From contig CP136067.1 of the NCBI GenBank assembly GCA_032622095.1, positions 47,163,549 to 47,227,548 on the forward strand: a stretch of DNA of 64,000 bases, written 5' to 3'. This document shows, one piece after another, positions 12,475-24,120 of the stretch. Positions within the stretch are counted from its first letter, which is position 1, and each line of letters begins with the position of its first letter. Source of the stretch: Siphonodentalium dalli. Its lineage: Eukaryota > Mollusca > Scaphopoda > Gadilida > Siphonodentaliidae. The translations under genes were made by a program, and so were the position numbers. The notes under the pieces were generated by a model. The model ran no database searches, was not told where the DNA came from, and saw only the letters and a list, made by a program, of their open reading frames with translations.

Positions 12475-12749
12475 TTAAACGATATGGTCTTCAATTGTGG
12501 ATCTATGACCTATAATTCATCTCACACCAACGTTTCATTTATCAACAGACTATATGCTATTTGAGATATGAAACATCATGTATGAAATGTTATTGAATCA
12601 AGAAAAATAAGTTCCCTCCAGTGATACTCAGATATGATATCATGGATAATTAATAGTGACCGTTAAAGATTTCTAGTATCGTAAAAGTATAGAAAGAGGG
12701 CTATGAATTTCCAACTGTCTCATTTTTCTTATATTATGTGTCTCGTTAA

Positions 12750-13141
12750 CCCTTTACCCAACAGAAGGGCCCTGTGCCAATGCATTCTCTTATATATGCG
12801 AGTCGACCATAGGTCGCCTCGCATATATAAGAGAATGCATTGGCTTAACACATTAAATATTATAAAATTGTTAAAGAATGTAAGAATATATGGTAAAAAG
12901 TGTTAAAAAAAGATTTTTTTTAGGCCAATGCATTCTCTTATATATGCGAGGCGACCTATGGTCGACTCGCATATATAAGAGAATGCATTGGCACAGGGCA
13001 TAACTGTAACTATCACAATGTGGTCAAGGAGCCGGTTCCAATGATATCCATATTTGTATGGTTCTATTGAGACAGACCGAAGATATTTTAGGCTATTGAA
13101 GCTTTATTTGGCCGGTTTTGGCCGGTTTGTTGGGTAAAGGG
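12750..13141. mobile_element. TTAA-flanked MITE, family B, copy 2, with two palindromes
   Basis: Perfect ends CCCTTTACCCAACA and TGTTGGGTAAAGGG are flanked by TTAA at 12746-12749 and 13142-13145. Inside are two 69-base palindromes at 12776-12844 and 12924-12992, each with perfect 27-bp arms (GCCAATGCATTCTC... / ...GAGAATGCATTGGC). Their loops are reverse complements of each other, so the two hairpins are inverted copies. The TTAA plus CCC end is the usual piggyBac-type layout; no transposase is present. Confidence 0.85.
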
Positions 13142-13145
13142 TTAA

Positions 13146-13990
13146 TCACATGTAACAAATGCCAAAATGTTTTGGCAAGACGTGGGGAATCACGTGGTTT
13201 CGAGGTTTGTGAGTACCACGCATTCAAACTGTACACACGCATACAAACATAATATATGACGAACTGACACAAAAGATGGCATTTTTACTGCTGCGAGCAT
13301 ATGCATGTTTGTTTTTAAAACAAGTTCATACCTTATTTGTTCGGGAAGACTCAGTGGTTTCTATAACACTCTGACCACAGTTGCCCGGCGGAGGTTCGTG
13401 AAATACACGTTTGGACACACATGAGCTATCAGCGTGTTTGAAAAATAGTATAGCACATGTTCGTAGCTGCCAAAATACTATGTAATATATCATTATCCTA
13501 GTTTATTACCTTTTTCCTCGTTTCTGATCGTGTTTGCGATCGCCTAGGCCATTTTGAATGCGTGCATGGTTCTCATCAACTCGAAACCATGTGATTCCCC
13601 ATCGTGTATAGGCCTTAAATATGTTTGAGGGCTTGCGTGACCTTCCAGTGGCACCAACATATTTATAACTGATAATTTTTAATTACCGATTTTTTGCGAA
13701 ATCTCTCTGGTATTGATTTGTTGCCGTTCGTCTTTTGTGAAGTGCGTCAAGTTTCGTCCTTTAGTTGCGGAAACATTGTCGTCGTCGAGATATTGATGCG
13801 AAGAACCATTGACACATGTGCATAAAATTTATTAGACCAACCAACTAAATCTGAGCTCAACAAATTGCCGTGCCATATTTGTGCACGGGTGTGTTAAATA
13901 AACTCTTTGTTCGCGAGATAGTCTTTTTTTCTTCTGTATAAATAAAGAAGCCATGGTAATGGGAGGTACATTCCCCGGAGCAAACATAAT
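13146..13990. other. No recognisable feature
   Basis: Sequence between the family-B MITE and the envelope-like pseudogene. I see no LTR, primer-binding site or ORF here that would belong to the downstream retroviral-type remnant. Confidence 0.4.
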
Positions 13991-13993
13991 TTA

Positions 13994-15813
13994 ACAACTG
14001 AAGTAGACAATGCGTTTGACGGTTTAAATAAGGAATTAAATGAAGTACACAGTGAATATCTGAATATAGTGAATCAATTTGTAGCATATAAATCACTACA
14101 TGCAAATGGTAGAAGAAAACTATCTTTGTTTCCAATTATAGGTGATGGTCTAAGCTGGCTGTTCGGAACAACCAGTGAATCTGATCTGGAAAGCATAAGA
14201 AATAATATTCACAAACTAAACGAAAATCAAATAAGATCCAACATGTAATGATAGAAAGTTTTAACATCGTGGATCCAACTCGAAATTACCTTAAGGAAAA
14301 TAGGCACAAAATAAACAATCTAATAAAAACAATGAAACAAATAGAAATACATTTTAATAAATCCTTGGACAAAACTTCAAAGAGGATATATGAGTTAGGG
14401 ATTATGTGCTCAGTTTCATCCAGAGCATTTACCTACCCAAATGAATATCTTAACTTCAAATAGAATATCACCAGGAGTTATAAGCATCCAAACTTTGAGA
14501 AAAATGCTTATAGAGTTAACAAAACAACTTCCTGATCAACTTAAATTACCATTTGATCCAATTACAAGCTTATGGAAATACTATCAAAATCCAAGAACTA
14601 GTAGAATCCTAACTAACTATAAAATAATTATTATTGTAAAAATACACTAATTGATATCAGAAATGAATTTGAGTTGTATAAAATTAATTCGTTGCCATTT
14701 CCTAATGATAAACCAAAATTAACTTTACAATTTAAAAATATGGTTGCAAAATACAAATTGGAAAGTAAGTATCTCATAATAGACCCAAGTAGGACTAAAT
14801 ATATTAACCATCCAGAAGATTCTTTGTGTTTAAGAAATGTTCTAAACTATTGTACATTTGATGGAGTTATAAATACTATATCAGAAAACGAACAATGTAA
14901 ATTGGCCTTGTTTCTAAATGATACTAAATTTATTTCTAAAGAATGCCAAATTATGGTTAATCCAAATGCTGTATTACCTGGTGTTGCCAAACTAGATAAA
15001 GGATTATGGGTAATAAGTAATACTAAATCTTTAAAGTGTTCAATCTCATGTGAGAAGCAGGAAGTAGTTATAGAGTGGTGCAACCCCCAGTAGGACTTCT
15101 TTCCTTAGATACTAAATTATCAGCAACTTCCAGCAATATGAGATTTGAATCTTATTTCAGTGGAACTAATTCCCACATGATAAAAGCTTTTGGAGAAGAA
15201 ATTTTACCAAAATATAATGAAGCCAAGCTTAAATTGTGGAAACCCCTATTTACAAATTGATCAAAGAAGTGAGATGTCACCATTCCAAAGTCTTTAAAAT
15301 ATGTGGATACAATTCCAATGACCCAGTTATTATAGTGGAGTCTTAATTTAAATAGAATAAGTGTACTGGAAGACAGCTTCCAAGTTCCTGTCTGGCTCAA
15401 GATGGTTCTGATATTGGTTGCCTATGTTGTAATTATGCTGCTAATAAAAGGCAGGCATACCATTTGGCACTTCACATGTGAACGCTATATTAGGCAGAAA
15501 GAATTAGCCAATTTCAAAAGAAATGAGATAGCATTGGGTGACTCTCCAAGAAGATGTCGGTCTGAAGTCTTGGATACCCCAGTATGTACACATAGCCAGA
15601 AATACGATGAAAGCTGACACTGACGTTCTTCTGCGCTTTAAAGACGACAATCCAACACAGCCTCCAGTAATATTCACAAAAGATAAGAAAATATATGTAG
15701 TTGATGATGACTATATGAAAATGACTGGACCACAATTAACAAAACACAAGATAAAGAATAATGAAGGCCTTCCTGTCTTGTGCGACAGGAAAATTAATAG
15801 TTATTATATCTGA
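13994..15813 (+). pseudogene. Envelope-like (F-type) gene remnant of an LTR retroelement
   Basis: The first open stretch (to a stop at 14246-14248) contains the short motif GDGLSWLFG followed by an acidic helix. This pattern lies just after the cleavage region in insect errantivirus and baculovirus F-like envelopes. Downstream frames at 14248-14463, 14441-14650 and 14674-15093 carry helical and cysteine-containing ectodomain-like sequence; further fragments follow at 15075-15260. A hydrophobic, membrane-spanning-like stretch lies near 15402-15450 with a basic cytoplasmic-type tail after it. Successive blocks are in different frames with stops between them, so the gene is dead. No gag, protease, RT or integrase and no paired LTRs are visible nearby, which makes it an isolated relic. 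Family assignment is inferred from motif and domain order. Confidence 0.6.
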
Positions 15814-15819
15814 TAAATT

Positions 15820-16960
15820 ATATAAAGAAGATGATGATTAACATTACACATATCAATTTGATATGCTGGATTACAGAAGATTTTCTGTAATCTGTAAACA
15901 TCCATGTCAAACACGACATGATAAGGAAGAAGATGCTGATTAACATTACACATATCAATACAATATGATGATTTATCATTCTTATACACAGGATGTTCTA
16001 TAACTTTATGGTATAATGGTATAGTTTATACATGTCGATCTGACATGAGAACTTATATGTGAAAGAGAATGCCCCATATAGTGTTATAACTGTATGCAGT
16101 GGACTTAATGAAAAGAGAAGAAAAGTAATGACACTCGATGAAATTGTTTTTTTTATTAATGTGATTATTGTCTATATGAAATATAATTATATATGTATGG
16201 AACAGGGTAAGGACACAACAACGTACTTAGTACTGATGTCTTCTCTTGGGAATGTTGGTCACAAGGAATAGTGAGGTGGATTCATGAACGTACCTGTGCA
16301 ATAAGTTATATAAACAATTTATTACATATTGATAATTAGTATCATAACATTGCGTAGTTACGTACAGGATGTGATGACAACAAAGACACAAGTTATTTAA
16401 GGCGTGCAGACCATTTGGCCATTCAGGTACACTGTACTTTGTGAACCCAGGAAAAACCACAAATGTGACATATGAGTTATGCATTCTGACAGACCCCAGT
16501 TCAAACATATGTCACTTGATATTGCAAACAAAATTGACAATTTCCTATAAATACTGGACCAGAATTTTGGATCCAGTTTGTGTGTTTTCGGACATTCCAG
16601 TCATACATGTACATCCTCACCGTATATTTGCTTCTATAATACGTCGTCACATAATACAATATTGGAACACCTTAACTAGAGGATCGTTGTCATTAATATA
16701 TAAGTAACCCAAAGAATACACACCGTGAAGTAAAGAAGGAAACCAAAGGACAGGGCAAAAACACACAGGGACTCTGCTTGCTACTATTGTTTCTATACTT
16801 GGTTCCGAAAACACGGCAAATGAATGCAGTTTCTCTGCTTGGACATTTACTTTTTGTAGTATTTCAAGTCTAAATTTGAGTCCGCGGAGTATATAGAAAT
16901 GCTGCTCACTAAAGCATATGCGTGCAAGACAAAATATTAACAGATTGCAGCCAATAACTA
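15820..16960. other. Anonymous sequence with one short direct repeat
   Basis: GATTAACATTACACATATCAAT occurs near 15836 and again near 15939, about 104 bases apart, just after the envelope-like remnant. The remainder shows no supportable gene. It may contain intron of the PAN-like gene, which is transcribed leftwards from 17256. Confidence 0.35.
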
Positions 16961-16967
16961 CACTCAC

Positions 16968-17256
16968 CAGTCTGTTCGTATATTGGATCGTTCCCACCGG
17001 CCATTTGTTTCCCACCCATGCTGCATGTCAATGTCATTACATCGAATGTCATCCTCCAGCATCCGTCTGTAATTGTACATGCTATCGCGCACTTAATGAT
17101 ACTTTTCTGACTGGTCACTCCGTTGAAAGATCTTTCATCCCAGCAGGTATGGCTTATATTAGAAAGGACTTTGTATAAAGCCTCGTTCGCCCAAGATAAT
17201 GTTATTGGATATAGAAAACAAAATAACAGCAACCAAACTCGACTGATATAATCCAT
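16968..17256 (-). CDS. Signal peptide plus PAN/Apple-like first coding exon
   Basis: The ATG at 17256 opens a frame whose first ~23 residues form a classic secretion signal (basic start, then a W/L/F-rich core, ending near TLSWA). A ~70-residue segment with the PAN/Apple cysteine spacing follows (KCAIACTITDGC, then TLTCSMGG about 10 residues later). The reading ends at a consensus 5' splice donor: exon base at 16968, intron GTGAGTG at 16967-16961, phase 1. A longer reading starting further upstream is possible, but the chosen ATG puts the signal at the N-terminus. PAN modules bind proteins or carbohydrates in secreted invertebrate lectin-like proteins. No later exon is recognisable downstream, so the gene may continue outside the window, have a long intron, or be a stranded exon. 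Confidence 0.5.
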
Positions 17257-17429
17257 AACTGTTGTTGAAATTTCGAAACTGTCGTATAATTGTGAATGTA
17301 TACTTTCCTGCTTCAAAGTTAGTTATGAAACAAACAATGTTACCTGCGTGAGTAGTTCCGACGTATTGTTTGGGGTAGTGCAGGCATGGTGATAATTCCA
17401 CTCGATATAATCGAAGGCGGACCTAGATA

Positions 17430-17700
17430 TGAAAGGGAAACAATGTCCCAAGAAAAATCCAACGATATCAATCGACCTATTTTACGAACACTTCAAATGC
17501 CTCGCCGAGTAACCACGAAGACAATGTAAGTATGCTACTTGACAACATGTATAATATTGATGCACTAGATACATTAAATTGTCTTATCACGAGCGACCAA
17601 ATATTGTTGGCTGTAGCCTGTTGATAAACTTAAACTTGGTAAATCGTCGGGTCTATAGATAATATGTGCCCCGGAGTACATAAAACATACTTTACATATA
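17430..17700 (+). pseudogene. Decayed LINE, part 1 of 3 (ORF2 linker before RT)
   Basis: The plus strand reads, with stops and frame breaks, a DNVSMLLDNMYNIDALDTL-like stretch and then LKLGKSSG, the block that precedes RT in many LINE ORF2 proteins. Coding is cut at 17700 and resumes at 25564 beyond the large inverted-repeat insertion. Confidence 0.65.
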
Positions 17701-20188
17701 GGCCCGATTCGTCATCTCCGGTTTAAACCTGGTCTCATGGCTCATGGCTTGTTATCTAATCCTCATTTGAACTATGTGTTTTTTTCTCAATATGTATAAT
17801 TGTCAATGTAATGTTCTGTTCTTTTGTTCAAATAAATATTGTTTACACTAAACCTGGTCTACGTAAACCTCTAGGTTTAAACCGCCGTGAGTCAGCAAAA
17901 TCCGTGGTTTAAACCCGCGAACGCAGGTTTAAGTGACGCATTCGTCATCTTTGGTTTAAACCTGGTCCAGCCAGACCGTTGGTTTAGCATTAGTGTCTCT
18001 GTATCGTCGAGATAATTAATCGTACTTTCCTAATGCGGACCGCCTCGTTTTATTGATTGCGAAAATCAATAATTAGGACAGCGACCATATTTTGATTGGA
18101 AATTTATAAGCGACAAGCACTCACACCTATTCAGCGTGTGGGGATAAGTTTTTGTCAATTTCGATAATTTGTCTCCGTTTTATAAGCTTAAACCAGCAAC
18201 TAAACCATCTAATTCGGCGGTCCAGCTAAACCAGCTTTACCGAGGCTAAACTTCATCGCGGTTTAGAATTGTCAAACAATCAATTAAAGTGTGGAGCTGT
18301 AAATTACATAGAGTGAGGGCGTATCTACGTGGCGACTGCCGACTGGTGTTATCATGTCACAGTTGATTCATTCGCACGTGAGCGTTGCTCAGATATGGAC
18401 AAGTTCCTTCAATATAATGTTTACAACTATATTGTTGCAATCACAAATACAGGTGTTTTCTACGAATTCATTGAATGGTTGAACGTTTTAATTATGACAC
18501 CAAACGATGCTACTACATGACCATATATGCAATACACAAAGTTCAACCCGTGTACCTGATATCACCAACCCGGAAGGTATCACGAAACCGGACCATGCGG
18601 TTTTTGATAAATGAACATATCCTCCCTCAGATGAATGTATTTATCGCCCGGTTGATGTTGCTATCCACTATTTAAAACATAATTCGTAAAGCGTAATGTT
18701 CCCTCATTATGATAGTTTGCTGTCGCCCCGCTACATTTAATGGACATTCCGGCTCATATCCGTTTTTATCATAAATCCTAGACACTTTTTGACGTTAGAT
18801 AGTTCGTTTGAGGTATAATTAGCCACCGCTAACGGCTGGAAATGCGTGTATCAATAGAAAAATATATGTTCGAGTAACCTTAAGTTGTTCCACCCTACAG
18901 TGCGATTCGCAAAGAAAAATTCACTAACCGCGATCAAGTGTAGGTACCCACCATCATTATTGGGGGTCAAAGCCGCGGATCGACACTGCAATAAGATGTC
19001 GCCAAACCGGAGTTGGGATGTCAACGATGCGGATTATATATTTCGCATTTTGACTGTTTTTGTCGGTGAATTAGTACTGATAATCACTCAATGTCAGTCA
19101 CGCATTCTAATGAATCGATTTTCAACTATTGTAATAATTATGTAATATATATTAAGTCATACTTCATTATAAAAGCTATCAATTTTGTCAGTTATTCACT
19201 TATGAATAGTTGACGGCGGTGTGGTCTATATAGGATGCAGACCGCCTACCATTTCCTTAAATCATTGGTGAAGCTGGTTCCGCCAGTTCGGATTCGCGTG
19301 CACGAAAGAAAATCCGTAGAATGGCACGTACTTTGGGACTTGAGCTAGTAAAATATCCCCATTATATGGAATATACCATTATCTTTCGGACAGGTATGCA
19401 CATGGCAGATGTTTCTTTGTCGTTGTGTGTGTTGGTGGGCGGGGGAGGGTGTGTGTGCACATGGGTGGGCGTATTCGTATGTTTGTTTGTGTTTTAATTT
19501 CATGCTAATACGTGCCTTGTATATAGTAGGATATTTTCAATAATATAGGAACTGTACATGGTAGGGGAAAATTAAACAGTGTAAATATTTGATGGATAGG
19601 GACGTGGCTGTATATGGTCTCAGTTGGTGTGTCCACCTAAGGTTTTCTTAATGCGCATGCACCCCCGGATTGAGTAGTTCCATTTGCACCCTATGTTATA
19701 GTCCAGTCAAAATACGACATCTATCGGTTGAAAATGTTTACAGAATTTATTTTATTCTTAATGTATGCAGGGGCTTCTTCCTGACAACATATAAAACATT
19801 CGCAGCGAGATCTGTTTGTAATGTATGGAAATTGTAATCGTTTCTCCCAGTTACCATAGTTCTTTTCGATCGCGTTTGTTTAAGGGTAGTTAGATTGAAA
19901 TGGACCCAACAAGAAGTTCTTTTAAATACATGTAGTGGGGACATGTTATATACCAAACGAAATGGCGTGCATTTCTCTATACAACGGGGTGTATGTGGTT
20001 GTGAATATCTGATCAAGGTCAACCAGGTCAAAATGTCACAGAGTACAAACTTAAAAGCCGATTCTGTTTTCCGGATGCTAACTAGAAAAAGTGACCTTTC
20101 AAACTCCAGAAAACATGGCGTCTGTCATGGCGGCCATTTTGATTGATATGCCCCAGACTATAGTATAGTATAGAATGTTCTATACAAT

Positions 20189-20466
20189 CCATGACAAATA
20201 GTATGCACAAAAATTCATATACAGCTGTTTACAGTGAATTCCCCCCGCAAGTCAGGGGGGAGTCGGAAAAAATTTGCAGGCTCATTTTTGACTTTCGACC
20301 CTTGTTGGGACCCACCCACCCCCGCGTCCAAATTTGTTTCCGTTTTCGGCAGTTTTTTCCGACAATTTTTGGACACCCACCCCCTTTTAACACTAAAACA
20401 GAGATTTGCGGGGGGAATTCACTGTAAACAGCTGTATATGAATTTCAGTGCACACTATTAGTCATG
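20189..20466. mobile_element. Hairpin MITE
   Basis: Arms of about 62 bp (20189-20250 and 20405-20466) are near-perfect inverted copies containing CAGCTGTTTACAGTGAATTC and a G/C hexamer run. The 154-bp centre, with GGGACCCACCCACCC, recurs inverted at about 20806-20968 without the arms. Confidence 0.75.
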
Positions 20467-20689
20467 GATGTTAACATTGACATGTAAATAGGAACGAGTC
20501 ATTTTGGGGTCATTCGTTCAAAAAAGACATGGCTACCAGCAGCCATCTTGGATTTCAAAATTCAATCCATTAGCATGGGCTACAGGCTATACTGTTTGTC
20601 TGATCATCATGAAATTTGTCATTTAATATTGACATATAGATGTGTTTTAAGCCAAACTCATTGCAAAAACAGTAAAAAAGACTTGCAGG

Positions 20690-20970
20690 AAAAATATTTT
20701 TGAGTTGCGGAAAAAATTGTTTGTTGGTCCTATCGACCACCCACCCACCCTGGCATATGTGCCCGGAAAAAAAAAATCCACCCCCCCCCCCCCCCCTGCG
20801 CAAATCTCTGTTTTAGTGTTAAAATGGGGTGGGTGTCCACAAATGGTCGGAAAAAACTGCCGAAAACGGAAAAAAATTTGGACGATGGGATGGGTGGGTC
20901 CCAACAAGGGTCGAAAGTAAAAAATCAGCATACGTGCCTGAACATTTTTTCCGACACCCCCCGGACGCAT
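20690..20970 (-). repeat. Inverted copy of the hairpin MITE core
   Basis: Read in reverse, about 20806-20968 matches the centre of the 20189-20466 hairpin (TTTCGACCCTTGTTGGGACC, CGTTTTCGGCAGTTTTTTCC, AACACTAAAACAGAGATTTG). A C run near 20780-20796 and a related GGTCGATAGGACC-like flank extend it to 20690. Confidence 0.65.
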
Positions 20971-21039
20971 AATTATTTATATTTTGTTGCGAAGTTTTGT
21001 GTCATATTTACCATTGCTTTGTTCACTTAATTGATCCAA

Positions 21040-21720
21040 CACTCTAATATCTACACTGGTCTCCTTGTTGAACGGTTTGATCGAGTTTGGGCGAGATATC
21101 ACCCCAGTAAAAAAAAAAAAAAAAAAAAAAACCCTGTCTCTGAGGACAAAATTTAATGCATGGCAAGTAATATGAAGTGGCTTTATTATATATGGCAGGA
21201 TAACCTCCTTAATACATGGTATTAACTGTGTCCACAACATGGCCGTCTTATATTACCATAGTCGTATGGTATTGTTTCGCCATGTGGGGTCTTAATACAA
21301 ACCCGATTCGGATACGACTAAACTGTTATCCGAAACGACAGCATGCATGTTCGTGTGAACATGGACTTATGTATACGTCATTTTCATTCGCCTTTTTGAA
21401 TGAGCAAATTTGACTGCTGAGATGACTGTTCAATCAATTTAATCAATCCACCCATAATATATGTGTATAGATGATTCGAAAATGGTACGGACTCATATTC
21501 AGATGAGATAAGTAGTCCAACTCATCAGTCTCAGATACATACGAAACACGCGAAAACTCACCAGAACTCTATAAGTACTATGGATATTTACTGCACAGAA
21601 GATCCGGTGTTACTGACATCTTGACCCGCCCCTTGACATCTATCTGGATCGAAAGTGGTCCCACCATATGTTCAATCCTATGCTTCTTTGACAAAATCAA
21701 TTATATACCGTCCACTGCAG
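21040..21720 (+). repeat. Direct repeat, copy 1 (partner about 23520-24120)
   Basis: Shared blocks in the same order include TTGGGCGAGA.A.CACCCCAGT, ACAAAATTTAATGCA.GGCAAGTAA, TTTGACTGCTG.GATG and CACAGAAGATCCGGTGTTA. The copy lies about 2.48 kb upstream of its partner and contains a 26-base A run at 21109-21130. It is too diverged for recent LTRs, and no retroelement coding lies between the copies. Confidence 0.7.
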
Positions 21721-23519
21721 CAACTCGTGGGTAGATTTGTATGTCTATAGCATGATTTTGCGATGTGTGTGATTTAAAATGGGGATAAACATGCTGTCTG
21801 TTTGATTTGGGACGTTTTTCGGTAGGTTTTCCGATGCAAAATATCCGTTTTACCAGCTACACGCGGCGCCGGTATTTAAAACTGTATTTTCCATCTCAAA
21901 ACTCCACCGATAATCGTCCCAAATCACACCAGAAAAACATGTTTATCCTCTACATATCTTTGTATTACCATATCAGGAATAGACTAACTAGAACGCTCCT
22001 TGGTATTCTTTGCTCTGAGAACAATCAGTACCCAACTTATCTATGACTTGACCAACATCTATACATCGATTTGCAAACTATTAGTGCGGACCCCTATTGA
22101 GATAATGGCTCCCGGAGCATCAGTAATGATCTCCAGTCTGACTTTGCTCAACTATAGATTTCGTGTTCAATCCTGAAAACTAATGAGAACATTTTAATGA
22201 GAATTTACGCCGCCATATACCGAACATTGTGACTTTTCGATGCTGAAAATTTGAGAAATGTTCTCAGGGTGTTTAGATGCCGATGCACATTACATGGCCA
22301 TGGGTCGTCAATACTTCCATATATTTGGAAGAAGGTAAAGATGTGTCGCTAAATACACGAATTGCTGATCGAAAAAACAACATTTGTATACCCTGAAAAA
22401 TCTTTCCAAACTAATATCATTTTGCCAGCTGCTTCCAATCGTTGACATATAAAATAAACGCTCTTTATTTGCCAAATCAGGAATAGATCCCCCAATCACA
22501 CAGCCGCAAAATTATTATATTGTTATGACATTAATTGTTATTAATTTGGGAGAACCCTCTTTACTCTTCTATTCTGCTCTGAAGAAAAATCGGCTCAAAC
22601 TAATCGGTGACTTGAGTATGTCTTTCTGTCAGTCCGTCTGTCCAAGTTTCCTTCGACGTGAACCAGCTAATGTAATATGTTGGGATAATGCTGGTTTTAC
22701 GTCGAAGTCTCGAAATCAGACTTTACGCCCATATCCAGTCACTTTAATCGATTTTTAATATTGGTGATTAAATACACAAAATGCCGACAATCTTAGTATA
22801 ATCTGAAATGTCTTGCAAAAAGTGGTCGCAAATTTGAAGTTCTTTTCAATCTTTGATATATAACATACACACTCTTTATTGTTTCATATAGTCTGAAGAA
22901 AATCGGAACAGAACTTGGTATGACTTTCTGAAACACATGAAGTCCGTATACAATTAAATGACCGATATCTGGTGAAGTTGAACATCGATTCCATGGAATT
23001 AGTGCAGACCCCTATTGAGATAATGATTCCAGGAGCACCGTTAAAGATGTCCTACCTTACTTGACTCCACTATTGTTTTCGTTTTCGATGTTGAAAGCTA
23101 ATGATTACATTTTAATGAGATATTTACGACGCCAATTATCGACATTTGTGACTCTTCGATGCTGAAAATAATGAGAAATGTCCGTGGTATGTTTAGAGTG
23201 TGTACGCCCTCCGTTACAAACTATCTACACACATTAAACGGGAATGGCTCACATGAACCTCCAAATGTATCGACGAGCAATAGACAGAGAGCCCATAGAG
23301 TTTCAATTGCACTATCGCATACGAAATGTTTGATGCCTTCGATTGGTATCATGTTTGGACCACCGCAGAAACCCCATTCCTGAAGTGTAACAATCCTGGC
23401 TTGATATGCACCATACTATAGTATATACATGTAGTACAGAATGTTTCATATAGGCGGTCATGCTTTCCACGCGATTCGCCAGACTAAGAGAACATTGACT
23501 TCGGGTGTAGCCCGAAAAA

Positions 23520-24120
23520 TGCATGGATATATAGATTTGTCTCCCTGATGAACGGTTTCAATGAGGTTGGGCGAGACACCCCAGTTAAAAAAACAGAAAC
23601 ACTGTCTCTGATGACAAAAATTAATGCACGGCAAGTAAGATGGAGTAGCTTGAATCTATATGGGCTTTTTCGCCACATTGGGTCTCAATACGCACCTGAT
23701 TATGATACGACTAAACTGATATCCGAACCGACAGTATGCATGTTCTTGTGATCAGGGCCTTATATATACGTAATCTTTCATTCGCCTATTTGTTTGAGCA
23801 AATTTGACTGCTGCGATGGATGTTCAATTAATTTAATCAATCGATCCATAATAGATGTGTATACATGATTCGAAAATGGTATTCATATTTAGATGAGATA
23901 CGTCCAACTCATTAGTCTCAGATACACACGAAAACACGCGAAAACTCACCAGAACTCTATCAGTACTATTGATATTTACTGCACAGAAGATCCGGTGTTA
24001 TCGACATCTTGATTCGCGACTTTGACATCTATCTGGATCGATAGTGGTCCCACCATATTGAGAATGACACGCGCTTTTAAAAATATGTTCAATTCTATGC
24101 CTCTTTGACACAGTCAATTA
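23520..24120 (+). repeat. Direct repeat, copy 2 (partner about 21040-21720)
   Basis: Same block order as copy 1 with small indels. A second, weaker direct duplication links about 22085-22280 with about 22995-23200 (GACCCCTATTGAGATAATG, TTCGATGCTGAAAAT), so the interior of the 7.86-kb element grew by internal duplication. Confidence 0.7.

Noticed and set aside
21040-24120. The direct repeats as LTRs of a retrotransposon
   Set aside because: They lack TG...CA ends, a primer-binding site and any gag or pol coding between them, and a second, offset duplication lies inside.
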